From Malurus cyaneus samueli (taxonomy: Eukaryota; Chordata; Aves; Passeriformes; Maluridae), in assembly GCA_009741485.1 (NCBI GenBank), contig CM019238.1, forward strand, positions 14,598,438 to 14,662,437: a stretch of DNA of 64,000 nucleotides, in the 5' to 3' direction. A model generated the notes under the pieces. That model did no database searches. It saw only the letters and a list, made by a program, of their open reading frames with translations, and was not told the DNA's origin. Of this stretch, positions 52,725 to 64,000 are shown piece by piece. The translations under genes were made by a program, and so were the position numbers. Each line of letters begins with the position of its first letter. The stretch's first letter is position 1.

Positions 52725-52875
52725 TTGCCAGGTGTCTGCCCCACCCCTGGAAGTGTCCAAGGCCACGTTGGATGGGGCTTGAAGCAACCTGGGACAGTGG
52801 AAGGTGACCCTGCCCATGGCAAGGGGTAGAAGAAGATGGGTTTCAGGGTCCCTATCAACTCAAACCAGTCTGTTT
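52725..52875 (+). mobile_element. CR1 LINE 3' end fragment
   Basis: GAAGTGTCCAAGGCCACGTT, GGATGGGGCTTGAAGCAACC and TGACCCTGCCCATGGCAAGG are typical of CR1 near its 3' end. It lies downstream of APOOL. Confidence 0.88.
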
Positions 52876-55800
52876 TGATAATGGTATTATTGTCACTTTA
52901 GTTTTTTCATCAGCTGAGATCAAGGCAGGATAATTTCCTGTTTGTTTCATTTGTATCAACAGTTTTTGTTTACTATCCCCACACAGTGGGGTTAAAATCA
53001 GGGGGGTTTGGTTGTAAAACAGGCACAGTTAAAAACAACTGTTCCCTAACTGCAGCCAAAGATAATGGGAGAGAAGGCTGTAAAGTTTTATATTCTGGCT
53101 GGGTGTCTTCTCTGCTTTCAGTTCAGACATCTGAACCTCCAGCAGTTATGTAATACTTTACAGATGACTGCAAGGAGCTGTAGCCACATGTCTGTATTAG
53201 TAATTTCTAGTAAAGGTGCTATGCAATGGCTTTAAAAAAGCAGATTTAGATGTACATGATGCCATGCTTGTGACTTCTGGATAACCGTGTGCCTGACTTG
53301 GTCTCTTGAAGATTTCACACCCAACAGGCAATTCTGTTACAATGAAAAATTAATATAAAACATGGGAAAAGTTTTATTGTGAGACATGGTTTTATTAATT
53401 TATAGTGAACCACTTTGAAATGCTTCTCAAATGTATCCTTAAGAGTCACTTAAAGTTTATTTCACCATGCAATAATACAGTAACATCATAAAAGTAAGAA
53501 TGTATATTGTAATTTTTGTATAAGTTATATATTTGTGAAAAAATCAGTGTCTTGAAGAATGGGGTCACATGGTATTTTATAATACAAAAAAAAGCTTTAA
53601 TTTAATGCATGGTTTTTTATTTATAATGGATTGTATTCAATATAGAGAGATTTGGAACTTGTTGATATTAATTTTCTATTTACATAAAACTGATTGTGAT
53701 ACTTTACTTTGTCATATCTCTGTGAAGCACCTGGAAATAAAGGGTGATAAGATACTTTTTAAAAAGTAAGTTTAACTTTTGTCTGTTGTTTCACCTGTAG
53801 AAAAATTGTCAATTCCTTCCTTTTCAGAGTTCATTTTGGTAATGACTGGGTCATACTTGGTTCATTAATATTGGGGATAAAACTTCACCCCTGAAGTACT
53901 GAAACACTCCTGGAAGAAATCGCTGCAGTAACAGGACAGATTAATGCTCAGTGTTCTAAATTTTGAGAAGTGCTTCCATTTTCTTTTCTTGGTGTTTTTT
54001 TCTAAAGAATGGTGTAGTTCAGGACTTGGAAAAGCTAAAGTTTTTATCCATGCTGGAGGAATGACACTTTTCAAGAAGGAAGCAGGTAGTAGATGTGTTT
54101 ACCTCAGTGTGACTCCGTGCCAATCTTCCAGGTAATTTCCCAACCAAGGGTCATAAATTATGTAATACATGGTGCAACCTAAAGAGTAAATTACGCAAAG
54201 GAAGCAAAATTGTGTGAATGATAACACGGCTGTTTTAATGGCAGATTGTCACTGTGATTCTTGAGCAATTTGGGAAATACTGTAAAGGTATTGGAATGCA
54301 GCAGTGCAGTTATCTTGTAGTAAAAGTTTGGAGTGTTTCTGCATCACAATAAAATGCTGAAAATGTATTTTAAATCCAAAAAGAAAATGGGTTCCTACGA
54401 AGCCTATACTTTTTTAAAAGGGCAGTCAGTAGGCACTGGATTGTGTTGGTTTTTATTGTAAATTGTAGGCATTCCCAGAAGTCACACTCAGCTCTGGTAA
54501 GTGCTGATGGTAAGTTGCAGCCAAGAAAGGCTGTGATGGAAGCTGTTCTAGAAGTCAGTTTATCTTTTATCCTGCCCTAGCACTGATGTGCCTTTCTTGT
54601 GGACCAGAGTACAAACCCCAGTGAAACCCTGGGTTCACTGTGGGCAGTCAGAGCACCCTTGTTCAGGGTGCAATTAGTCCTTTGACCTTTTGTTTACAGC
54701 CATGGGAGATGGATTTTGCTGCTACAACTGAAAGAAATTCCATTGCTGGGACCAGGGAATAGGTGTAAACTGAGCCTGTCATGGTTTCAAGCCTTGGTAA
54801 CCTTTCCTGGGCCCTATTTGTAGCAGTCCTGTTATCAGTGTTCAAGGAATCCTTATTTTGTGTTCAGTTTGTGTCACCCTCAGGACCCTTGCAGTGCTGC
54901 AGGAGGAGAGTGTGTTCTCTCAAGCCATCTTGAACCAGATCTGAAATGAATTAAGATTAAAACTAATGAGCAGTTCCATCTTCCACCATAAATTTTGGTC
55001 AGTAACTTTGCTTTAGTTGTATGTCTCCTTCTGAGGAAATTAAATTAGTCTGGATGTCGTTACAGAATAACTTGGCACTTGATTCTGCTGAGTTCCAGAA
55101 ACTCAGACAGTAAGAGGAGGAAATGGGTGTGCTGTGGAATACAAAGCTCTCAGCTGTTCAGGGCTGCTGTCACTGTGTTTATTTGCTCTTCCCCAAGTGG
55201 GCACTGAAAACAGAAACCAGCTCGTGGCCTCTGCAAAACCTGCTGCATCCAGTAAACGCCAATGATGTAACAAAATCAAGAGTTTGGGGTTTGTAACCTG
55301 CCTCATTAAAACATCTCATACAAATAAAAACTGCCAATTGCATTTCTGCATCCTTGCATTAAATCTGACAGCCCCAGGTAGAGGTGTTTGTTTATCACCC
55401 AACGTGAGGCACTGGCACTCAGCAGCTGCGAGCTGGAGCCAGAGGGGAATTCCTAGAAAAAGAGCATCTGCAGAAGGATCATGCCATTTCTTCTACTGAG
55501 GTAAACATTAATTTCTTTGTTTTGTTGTGTTGTAAAGCAATCTTCTGGCAGGGCTGAGAATCTCTTATCTACTGCTGTAATATTAAGTGCTGTTGGGCTT
55601 TAGCCAAAGCAGTATTCTTTCAAGAATTTGCTAGGCATTGATTTTTAGAGATCATTATTTATCCTTTGAAAAGCAAAGGTTAAAGTTTACCTTTTGCTGT
55701 TAATGTAACTGTGGTTGGCATGTTTGCATAAACATCCAGCTCCTGTCAAATTAGGAAATCCATGCTGGGGTTTTATCAGTTATGGATTAATTTTGAAAGC

Positions 55801-56562
55801 ACCGTCCTAAGAACAATGCTTGTACTAACTTCAACCTCAGTGCAGTTAAACTCCAAAAACTTTGGGTGTATCCTGTATAGTTTTCAGGGTGACCACATAG
55901 TCAGGATCTTCTTGTGCTGTGAGTGTTGAGAATTTTGAAGGCCTTGTTAAATAATAAAGAGGCAAGATGACGGGGGGTGTGCTAAGGTGAGAGTTTCTGT
56001 TGTCACTTCTCCTTGCCAGAGGGGGATTTTCTATTCTTTTCTCAGAAAAATGAAAAACTAACTAACAAAACTTAATGGTTGATGCAACCAATTTCAAGAG
56101 TCCCTCCTTGCCACCTCTTCCCTCTTAGTTGGCTGCAGGACCATGGCTTTATCCTGCCTTTGAAAACAATATCTGTTCCAAGAACTTTGCCTGCAGACAT
56201 ATTCCAAGTTTGTTATCTGTAATAGGTAACGTAAGCCTAAAAGGAGAATAAATAAATGCTCCTGACAGATACCTTAGTGTGTTGAAATTTCCGTTGTTAA
56301 ATGAATACCGCATATCTGATATCAAAAATTCAGAACAAGATTAATGAGGTATTTTTATGGAAATACCCTGCTTCATAAAGGAAAATATGGTGGATAAGTT
56401 ATCAGGAAGTTGTATCAGTTTTAAGTTAATTAGTAATTATTTATAGAGAAGGATGCTGTAAAAAAAGCTCAAAATCCACAATCCACAGTAGCAGAAAGGG
56501 AAGTTCATTCTGCTCCTGGCAGAGTCTGGAAGAAAAGCTCTTTTGCCCCACTTGGCTCCAGG

Positions 56563-56632
56563 ATGTCCATTGTGAAAGTCCTGCTGTGTGTCCTGGTCCT
56601 GGCCAGCCCCGTGCTGAGTGAAGCTTCACAAC
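56563..56632 (+). CDS. Unknown membrane protein, exon 1 (signal peptide)
   Basis: The ATG has context CAGGATGTC. It encodes a basic residue followed by a hydrophobic core and a small-residue cleavage area (SPVLS/EAS). The donor is GTAAGA, phase 1. An upstream untranslated exon cannot be excluded. Confidence 0.78.
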
Positions 56633-59600
56633 GTAAGACTGAAATTCTGCTTTGTGGCTTGTCAGAAAAGGAATGTGGCCATGTCCATTCCGCTGGGGGA
56701 GTGCTGCTGGGGCATTGCAGTCCCACTGGGAGGGAATGCTGCTTGGGAATTCTCCTTAGGCTTTAAGTAGAGTTTATTTTGAATAACAGGAAAACAATGC
56801 AAATGTGCAAACCTTGTGCAAGCCTTGATCATTGCAATCACTTAGATTTATCTTTGGTTAGCAGTAAATGTTGGATTAGATGGACTTGGACAATGGGGAG
56901 GAAGGAGGCTTCCATCTTTTTTGAAATGAAGACTTCTCCCAGCACAGTTCATCTAGCTAATAATGCATTAATAATGACTCTGTTCCTGCTGTAAAGTCTG
57001 ACAATGGCAACACCATTCATGCTGCTCCCTCAGTTGCCTGGTGGGCTCGGAAGGGTCTGTTCAGAGATCTCATCCAGTTCTGCCTCTCTGGCTTCATTCC
57101 AAATGTGGATTTTCTCCCTGGGAGCAGTTGTGCACAATTCTTGGCTCTATTGGCAGTTTAGGGGCTTTTTTGAGTGTTCAGGTTGATGCCTGGCATTGAG
57201 TCAGAGTCCTGCACAAGAGAGGAACAGGTAGCAAAGAATTTGATGGCTCATGAAGGCTGTTGTGGGAGTTATTTTTGGCCAGCCAGATACCTTTGAAATA
57301 CTGTAAACACTACGATTCTGAAACATAATTTACAGCCCACAGTGTTTACACAGCAGAAGAGAGAGGAGAGAACCAACATTAATGCAAACCAGATCCTTTT
57401 GTAGGCTAAACCAAGGAACAATCCCAATGCAAAACACACAAAAAGGTTTCAATTTGGTTATAATTGGAAGGTTGGAATCTCTAATGAATTTCATGACTTT
57501 TGCAAACAATTCAGAGATGATATATAGTGGAATTCAGACACAACCACACTTAAATGACGTGATAAAAATCATAACAACATAAGCCATACAATCTTCTGGC
57601 CAGCTGGAAGATGGGTACACATTCAGGGCAAAGTAATTTAAGCAGGTAAATTTTCATTTCTCAAATAGCTTCAAAATTTTCAAGGGACAAGTCATTGGAA
57701 AGTAAGATTTAGTATATGCAGAGTACATATGAAGCTTAAATTTCTGGTGTAATTAGCAACACAGCCCACTGACAGTATGTTACTGCATAATTGCATTAAG
57801 TACTTGTTTTGTTTTAATTCCCAGCCAACTGCACTGGAGTTGGGAACTTAAAGGCCTGTCTGGGTAATGCAAGTGATTTCTGTCCTCACAATATTTCTTG
57901 TCAGTGTAAAGATGGAGCACCTTTTTGCAGGTAGTGTCTGGGCTTTGTTTATTTGTTTAAATGTATACCATGTACATGTCAAATATATTTTAAATTATGA
58001 ACTAAATTTAGCCCCTGCAAAGTGATCCATGAAAATAGATGTTGATCTTCATTCACAATCTACATAAGCTTATAGCATCAAATCTGAGATCTGAGCACAG
58101 TGTTTTCTTTTTAAAAATGTATGTGGGCTATGTCATTCCTAATGTAGGTAACCGCTGTAATCCTTAACTTTTACGTGCTCCTTGTCCTCTCAGATATTTT
58201 ACTTTAGAACTAAATTAGCTGTGTAATGACAAGTTCATTTTTTCTCTAGATATCTTAATGTTCTATTTTCCCTTACGTGGTTGTTATTTTTTTTCCTTTT
58301 AAAAAATCAATGTCATAATGACAGCCAGCAATGTGAGATTTCACTTCCCCTCAGCAGCTTTGCCATGCTCACAGCTGACAAAGAGATCTTTGCCCTGAGC
58401 CAGGCCATGACTCGGGTACTACACCTTGTTCCCAGCAAAGCTTCTTATCTTAGACTCCTGAAATGCCAGCTTGGACTTGGTTATCCCAGAGCCTGGCAAA
58501 GTACTTTTGTATCACATGTGGAAACAGATGGGTGTAACAAAGATAAATAACAGGAACTATAGCAAACAGGAAAAATAGTGAATCTCTTGTCCCCTGCACT
58601 GTTGAATAATAAATTATTATATAGCAAAATATTATACTTCTTTGGTATTGCTTACTTTTGAATTAAAACGATGTTGCTAAAAATTACAATTTTTATTTGC
58701 AGATGTGATAATTACAGACTGGGCTGGAAGGATTACTGGTACATGGGCCCCAAATGTAACCACCTTTGGAACACTCTGGATTTCATTTTAGTGGCTACTA
58801 TTCCTGCAGCGGTGCTGGTTATCATAGTGGTTACGCTATTTTCCTTTTTCTATTGCTTGCAACGTGAAAAAGCTGGGTAAGTGACTCTGGGTACACTTTT
58901 AAGAAGTTCTATAATCAAAATGGAAGTAGAGCAAAAGGAGTTTGGTATTCTAGTTAATTTTTAACCTCTGGATGTTTAAAAGTACGAGGTTGTCATGCTG
59001 CCAAAATATTACTTACACAATTTAAAACTAAATCAAAGCCTCTTACCTGAGCACTCAACACTTACTCAGCGTTTTACCACTGCATGCATAACTTCACTCT
59101 CAGTTATTGCTTTTCTTTAGGGCTCATCAGGCAAGCTTTAAGATTGATAAGTACATTTACTACTTAAATTCAACACTACCAAACATGTATTTTTGATTTA
59201 TTTGCTCTTAAGGATTGGCTTTTTTTCCCCACATTTTTTCAAAAAAGGAGTAAGACCGATAACCTTTGACAAGGGGCTTGCTGTTTAAACACGTTTCCTC
59301 CCACGTTTCCTCCTTCTCTTTGGTCTCAGGTATTGGCAATTTGAGCTGCTTTTTACTCTCAGTACTTTTTCCCAGTGATACCTCTCCCAAGTACACAGAC
59401 AATATGGTTTTTTCCTTCTTTCACTGAGCCCCTGTAATGTCACTGATACTTCCTCTGACACAGAAAAGCTGTCATAATACACAGCTCTTGTACAGCTATT
59501 GCCATAGGAATCTAAAGCTCTGGCATGGCTGTTGAACCAATCTGCAGCACCAAAAAGATTTGTCAAGACCCTTGACCATTGCTAATGCTGTAAATTCCCA

Positions 59601-62067
59601 TTGTTCCCCCCACCAGGAAGCAGCCAAAGCCTCCATCCAGGGCAGCACAGCACAACCCTGCGTTCAGTGCTGACACTGGCCTGGGACACAGGCACCAGCA
59701 GCCACCCGGGGTAAGAAATGTCAGAGTGGAGCACAGCACAGCCCCCAGGCTGGGCCAAGCCAGGAATTTGTGATTCAGCACAATGGGATGTGAATAGCAA
59801 AAAAAAAAAAAAATTAGTTTAAAATCTCTTAGCATTTGATTTCCAAGATCAGCTGAATGCGTCTGAGAAGGTGAAACTCTTCATGAAGGATTAAGTGAAT
59901 CTGATTTGCATAGGAGAAAATCAAAAACTAGGGATTATTTTAACACAATGTTCAAACAAATATTTCCATTTTTGGCCAGTTAGAAGACCAACATTAAGAG
60001 ATCATGCTCTGCTGTGCCAGTTTTCTCCATTAGGAAGATGTAGTAGAGATCATTGCTTGAACTAGTGGGTATCCAGAGAACAGGTGGATAAATACCATGA
60101 AAAAACAACATGAAATACAAAGAGTCATTGAAAGGGGATATTTGTGTGTGTATGTGTGAGCCTTATCTCATTCAGTACTTCAAGGGATTATTTTACATAT
60201 TAAGGAGCACCCGGTATGTGAAAAAATAGCATTGAAGGCGCTGTCTGAGAAAAGGAAAATAATCTAGTCTGCTGTATTATTTTCTTTTAAATCCATCTGT
60301 AAAGTATCAATATCTTAGCAATGCACCAGGTCTGAGCCTGCCTTTACCAGGAGATGGTGCTGTTTAATTTTTAACTAATTTGGAAATAAGTCCTGCTCAT
60401 GCTGTTGTTTCCAAGGTGTGAATCAGACCCAATCCTGCAGTTTAGTAAGGAAGGAAACCCTTTGTAAAAGGAATATTTTTGGGTCAGGGCTGCAGGACCT
60501 AGGGCTTTCTCACACCCCAGACTGTGAGTTGCTGCCCAGACATTGTATTTTGTATGGAAAAAATTGGTTTATATCTTCTAACATACTGTACCTGGAGAGT
60601 GGTTTATTCTAATTCATTGCTATTTTGCTCTGTGTAACCACATGATGCCCTACACACAGGATGCCTGGGTTGGACAAATTCCAAAAGTTGTACTGAAAAG
60701 GCAAGATTTTGATGATGCCTCAACCCCAAATCAAAGGCAGAATTACAGGTAAGCTTCTATTTTGTGTCTTTTGTGCTGGTTTTCACTTTATACCCTGGTT
60801 TGGAGACTCTGACTGCAGCTTTGCCAGTGGCACAGCAAGCAACAAAGGTCCAGTAAATGGCAAAGCTTTTGACTGGGTTATTCACACACAAATCCTAAAA
60901 TACTGATTTATCCAGAGGCTTCTCGGGTTTTTGTCGAATCCTAGAGGTATTAATTTCATTACTATTTAGAAACACAGATTCCCTGCTTGTGCTTCCTCAC
61001 TTGAACCTCTCCTCAGCACCCAGCCAGCTGCTGCAGCTCTTACTGCAACTTCTGCAGAGAACTTGTACGTCAGGGCGCAGCTCAGCGAGAGCACAACATT
61101 CTCCTCACACATAGCAGGGTTCTGCTGCAGAGACAGGCTGGAGCTTGCTGGTATTTCAGTCCCTCAGGGAGATCTGTTTTTTTCTAATATAAACGTTGAA
61201 AATGTTGAAGGTATGGCTATCATGAATTTAAAATACTTTGAAAACAATGGTAGGAATATAGAAAATTAGGTAGCGTGGCACTGTGACAGTGAAAAGAAAA
61301 GCTGAAAGAGAACGTTGCATCTATAATTCACTCTTTGTGTTTGCAGGATGAGGGTTTGACAGTAAAATCAGGCAGTCATGAGCTTTAATACTTTTATATT
61401 TCATTTTAAACTAATACCTTATGCAATTTGCAGTGCATTATAACGTTTTTAATAACCCTTTTCTCTTTTGCATAGTCCTATGTATGCTCAGCCTCTAAGG
61501 AGAGCAGATCCAGCACCAGATTATTTCCCTCACTCCCAAGCCCAGCGGGAGCAGTTTGAGTACCCCAGGAAGGATTTGCCTTACCCAGTTTATCCAGATG
61601 CGAGACAGTACCGGGTATGTATCAATTGCATCCCTTTGCATATTAATTATATACTCTGCATATTAATTACACCAATCTGCATATTAATTATAACATCTAT
61701 GCTGGTACTGAATACAAATCATCACTAAATTGATAGTATTTGTCACAAAGTAAAGATGTGAGCTGATAGAAAGCCTACCTTTCACTATGCAGGTGTTTTC
61801 TTCAGGAATATTACAGACCCTGCTGAAATGTTTTTAAATATTTCCAAAGCTGTTGCAGTTTGTGTGCACACAGTAGTAATGTTTTCAGTTATTTGCATAA
61901 AAATCATCTCCCAAAGCTTTTTGTGAGTGCAGACTCAGAAGCAGCACACTCTAAGAGAAGACATATATATATAAATGTAGTTTGATTAGATACAGATTAT
62001 TTTAATAGCAAATGGTGAGTGTGTGTCATGCTACTGATTAATTCTGATCTCTTTACAGAGATACTAA
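56563..62067 (+). CDS. Unrecognised type I membrane protein with small Cys-rich ectodomain, 226 aa, seven exons
   Basis: Exons: 56563-56632, 57825-57930, 58703-58876, 59617-59710, 60660-60748, 61476-61614, 62059-62067. All junctions are GT-AG and all phases fit. Residues 1-20 form a signal peptide (MSIVKVLLCVLVLASPVLS). Residues 21-85 form an ectodomain with eight cysteines and three N-glycosylation sequons (NCT, NAS, NIS). Its last part, CDNYRLGWKDYWYMGPKC, resembles the last loop of EGF-like modules that sit before a membrane helix in transmembrane mucins. Residues 86-111 form a single transmembrane helix (FILVATIPAAVLVIIVV). Residues 112-226 form a cytoplasmic tail rich in Pro, Tyr and Gln, ending DARQYRRY. 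I do not recognise the family and give no function. Possibilities are a small mucin-like or adhesion protein. The gene model is good; identity is open. Confidence 0.8.
57377..57535 (+). repeat. Dispersed repeat, copy 2
   Basis: Partner of 49,065-49,230, with the identical core at 57,426-57,449. It lies in the first intron of the unknown membrane protein gene. Small indels separate the copies. Confidence 0.8.
57825..57930 (+). CDS. Unknown membrane protein, exon 2 (Cys-rich ectodomain)
   Basis: Acceptor TTTTAATTCCCAG, donor GTAGTG, phase 1 to 2. It reads NCTGVGNLKACLGNASDFCP, then HNISCQCKDGAPFC. It has six cysteines and all three glycosylation sequons. The phases and the cysteine spacing support it. 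Confidence 0.8.
58703..58876 (+). CDS. Unknown membrane protein, exon 3 (juxtamembrane Cys loop and TM helix)
   Basis: Acceptor TTTATTTGCAG, donor GTAAGT, phase 2 to 2. It carries CDNYRLGWKDYWYMGPKC, the helix FILVATIPAAVLVIIVV and a stop-transfer end CLQREKAG. This is the clearest exon of the gene. Confidence 0.88.
59617..59710 (+). CDS. Unknown membrane protein, exon 4 (tail)
   Basis: Acceptor TTCCCCCCACCAG, donor GTAAGA, phase 2 to 0. It reads KQPKPPSRAAQHNPAFSADT, then GLGHRHQQPPG. Proline- and glutamine-rich, probably disordered. It is GC-richer than its surroundings. Confidence 0.72.
60660..60748 (+). CDS. Unknown membrane protein, exon 5 (tail)
   Basis: Acceptor CCCTACACACAG, donor GTAAGC, phase 0 to 2. 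It reads DAWVGQIPKVVLKRQDFDDA, then STPNQRQNY. The frame is open and matches both neighbours. Confidence 0.75.
61476..61614 (+). CDS. Unknown membrane protein, exon 6 (tail)
   Basis: Acceptor CTCTTTTGCATAG, donor GTATGT, phase 2 to 0. It encodes MYAQPLRRADPAPDYFPHSQ and then FEYPRKDLPYPVYPDARQYR. Several tyrosines lie near prolines; YPVYP could be a phosphorylation or adaptor site, but this is speculation. Confidence 0.78.
62059..62067 (+). CDS. Unknown membrane protein, terminal exon (two codons and stop)
   Basis: Acceptor GATCTCTTTACAG, then AGA TAC TAA, adding Arg-Tyr. The rest of the exon is 3' UTR. Poly(A) hexamers AATAAA stand at 62221-62226 and 62503-62508. If intron 6 is retained, the frame instead runs on from exon 6 to about 61,728. 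Confidence 0.65.
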   Translation, partial: RY

Positions 62068-62502
62068 GAAAGAGTGCTTCCTGTATCAGAAGTGCCTTGG
62101 AATGCTGCGTGATTGCTGGACAATCCAGATGCTGAGAGAGCAGTAAGACCCTGGTGGGACACAGAGGATATAGTCATCCTTATTAGCACTAAGTTATTGC
62201 AAAGAAAAGGAATAGAGGGTAATAAAAGAAAATCTGATGTAACATGACATTAGCATCCAATTTGTTTACTGTGTAACCCCTGACACTACAGTGCACAAGG
62301 GTCTGGCCCTGGCAGTGTGGTACAAACACAGCCAAGGACTTGGCTTCCCTCTGTCCCAAAATTTATCATATTAATATGGGCCCATTCTCTTGTCCATTGT
62401 ATTATTTGTTTTTCTTCCTTCTGTATTGATCCAAACAGCTGGAATGGTTTTCCCTTAAAACTGCCCTGATTTGATTTGTAACTTTTTTTTGTAAATGAAG
62501 GA

Positions 62503-62508
62503 AATAAA
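62503..62508 (+). terminator. Poly(A) signal candidate of the unknown membrane protein gene
   Basis: AATAAA about 435 bases after the stop codon. An earlier AATAAA lies at 62221-62226. Either would give a short 3' UTR. Confidence 0.4.
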
Positions 62509-63354
62509 TGAAGCTGTGAAAGATTGACTACCTTGCCACTAAGTAACAAAGAGACTAAAGACTGGGATTTATTTCCCATTCCCCAAAATCTCTGAAGCAC
62601 ATTATATTGCAGTTTCTATTAAATTATTTTCCTTAGTATTAGGTAATATATGAAACTATGTGACAAAACCTTTACTTCTACTGCTGCAAATTCTGTCAGA
62701 AATGAGACTGTGAGACTGGTTCCCTCTCTTATCTTCAGAAACACACAGAAATTGTGTTAGTACATCTGTATAGATGCCCCGCTATCAGTTTAAACCATTT
62801 TGACCTCAGAAACTGAGATCCAAAGGTGTCAGAGAATTGTGTCAGTGAATCACTTTTTTCTGTCACTTCTCAGCCTCGGGTAGTGCCACAATCTGACAAA
62901 CTGTGGTGTTTGTTGACCTCAATCCAGCTCTGTTGAACCAACCTCAGAGTGACCACAGCATTTGAGTGTTCAATTTGATACTCTACCACTCCTCTGAAAG
63001 GGAGTAGGAGGAATAGATAAGGCAGTGCTGTCAAGAGCAGAATTGTCTAAACTGAGTCTCTTTCACTATTTCCCCAAGTGTTCAGTTTTGTCATTACCTT
63101 TTTTAGGTGTTTTTCCCTTCCTTCCTTCCTTAATTGTGTTGGGCAGTTTGAAATGATTTTGTCCTAACAATGTCTGTGTCCTGCTAGAGCTAGATGAAAC
63201 AATTGCAATGTTCTTCCTGCTGAATATACTTTGGCGTGTGCTGTGTTGTGCGGCTTTACCCTTTGAAACAAAAAAAAAAAAAAAAGGGGAGGGTCAAATG
63301 TAAAAGTTCTCTGCTAAGGGGGTATAAGACCAGGAGAATGAATCTTTTGAGAAT

Positions 63355-63425
63355 TGCAGAAGCTCCAGGTCTCTCTTGTCCTGAGGAGCCCACAACTGGA
63401 CACAGCACCCCCAATGTGGCTTCAG
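63355..63425 (-). mobile_element. CR1 LINE internal fragment
   Basis: TCCTGAGGAGCCCACAACTG and GACACAGCACCCCCAATGTG are the reverse complement of the CR1 segment that reads CACATCTGGAGTGCTGTGTC and on. The GC-rich sequence up to about 63,560 may be a further decayed part. Confidence 0.75.
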
Positions 63426-64000
63426 TGGGTTCATCTTCAGATGCCCCATCTCAGGATGTCCACCTGGAGTTGCCCACCCTGTGCTGACCCAACTTACAGA
63501 CCCCACGTGGCTCTGCCCTCTAGAACCCCCCATACCGGGGTACCCCCCACGCTCCCTCAGATAGTCCCCTCACATCTGAGGGTTTGGGGTCACATTTCTC
63601 AGGAATCCATTTCTACCTTTACACTTGGAAACACAGCTCCAGGTGTGGATTCCTCTAAGGAATAGAAGGCATGGAACAGGCACCAAGCATTGCCTAAGTC
63701 CTCCTTTGCTCAGATTTGTACAGCAGGCTCTTAATCTTGGGACAAAGACTAATGCAAAGTTTCCAAAACAAGTTGTTATGCTTTTTATGAGCATGTCTGT
63801 ATCCTAACTACTTTTATGTATTAAAATATTGATTCAACTTCATATTGTCACGTTTTACCATGTAAGTCAGGTTTTCATGCTGATAAAGAGACCCACAGAA
63901 CTGAAACGATTGTCCGAATTATTTAATGTTTTTATTCACTAGATTATCCCGCTGCCCTTACGAGGACGGCTGTGTGGGAGATCCCCCTCATTGCCCACCA

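Larger units (their letters stand above)
50599..56562 (+). other. APOOL 3' UTR and intergenic region
   Basis: 6 kb between APOOL and the next gene. It holds candidate poly(A) signals at 50,884, 53,736 and 54,348 and one CR1 fragment at 52,725. The section 53,380-53,760 is very AT-rich and looks like 3' UTR sequence. No further coding exon is supported. Confidence 0.6.
62068..64000. other. 3' UTR and intergenic sequence at the window end
   Basis: It holds the 3' UTR of the unknown membrane protein gene, a CR1 piece at 63,355, a poly(A) run near 63,270 and GC-richer sequence. The last 60 bases may contain the end of a gene on the minus strand, but the evidence is slight. Confidence 0.5.

Noticed and set aside
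59208..59835. Minus-strand frames opposite the unknown membrane protein gene
   Set aside because: They overlap a well-supported + strand exon (59617-59710) and have no domain.

Overview
The window looks like avian nuclear DNA. It is AT-rich and intron-dominated, with scattered CR1 LINE 3' ends carrying the familiar bird signature (a '...TTTAAGGTCCC...CCAACCCAAACCATTCT' type end), and no Alu, B1 or mammalian L1. Class Aves is an inference from the repeats and from protein similarity; the species cannot be read from the sequence. All three recognisable genes lie on the + strand, head to tail. Every gene model below was built by hand from splice signals and reading-frame continuity.

Region 1 (1 to about 42,515) is the 3' half of a CNK-family scaffold gene (connector enhancer of KSR). 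Eleven coding exons (8,564-35,933) encode the last 516 residues: three very small serine-rich exons, a PH domain split over four exons, a large linker exon with a CNKSR2-like SWQDLIETPLTSSGLH block, a conserved C-terminal helical region and a terminal ETHV PDZ ligand. The SAM, CRIC and PDZ domains must lie upstream of the window. The protein resembles CNKSR2 most but differs too much from the very conserved CNKSR2 to be its orthologue. Because it sits directly beside APOOL, it may be a fourth CNK ohnologue, the mirror of the CNKSR2-APOO linkage on human Xp22. A 6.5-kb stretch without repeats or coding exons follows the stop codon and ends in a good poly(A) signal; it is probably a long 3' UTR with four Pumilio-type sites.

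Region 2 (about 42,537 to 50,598, with its 3' UTR beyond) is APOOL (MIC27), complete in nine coding exons and 269 residues. A CpG-rich promoter, a 45-bp minisatellite, a 5'-UTR hairpin and a YY1-like site over the start codon precede it. Exon 7 keeps its frame only if a shifted splice acceptor is used, which removes three residues found in human APOOL.

Region 3 (56,563-62,067) is a seven-exon gene for a 226-residue type I membrane protein that I do not recognise. It has a signal peptide, a small eight-cysteine, triply N-glycosylated ectodomain, one transmembrane helix and a Pro/Tyr-rich tail. The last 2 kb hold its 3' UTR, a CR1 fragment and possibly the tail of a convergent gene.

No tRNA, rRNA, CRISPR array or intact mobile element was seen. 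The most noteworthy items are the APOOL-linked CNK paralogue, the APOOL exon 7 acceptor shift, the unknown membrane protein and two unusual G-rich tandem arrays.
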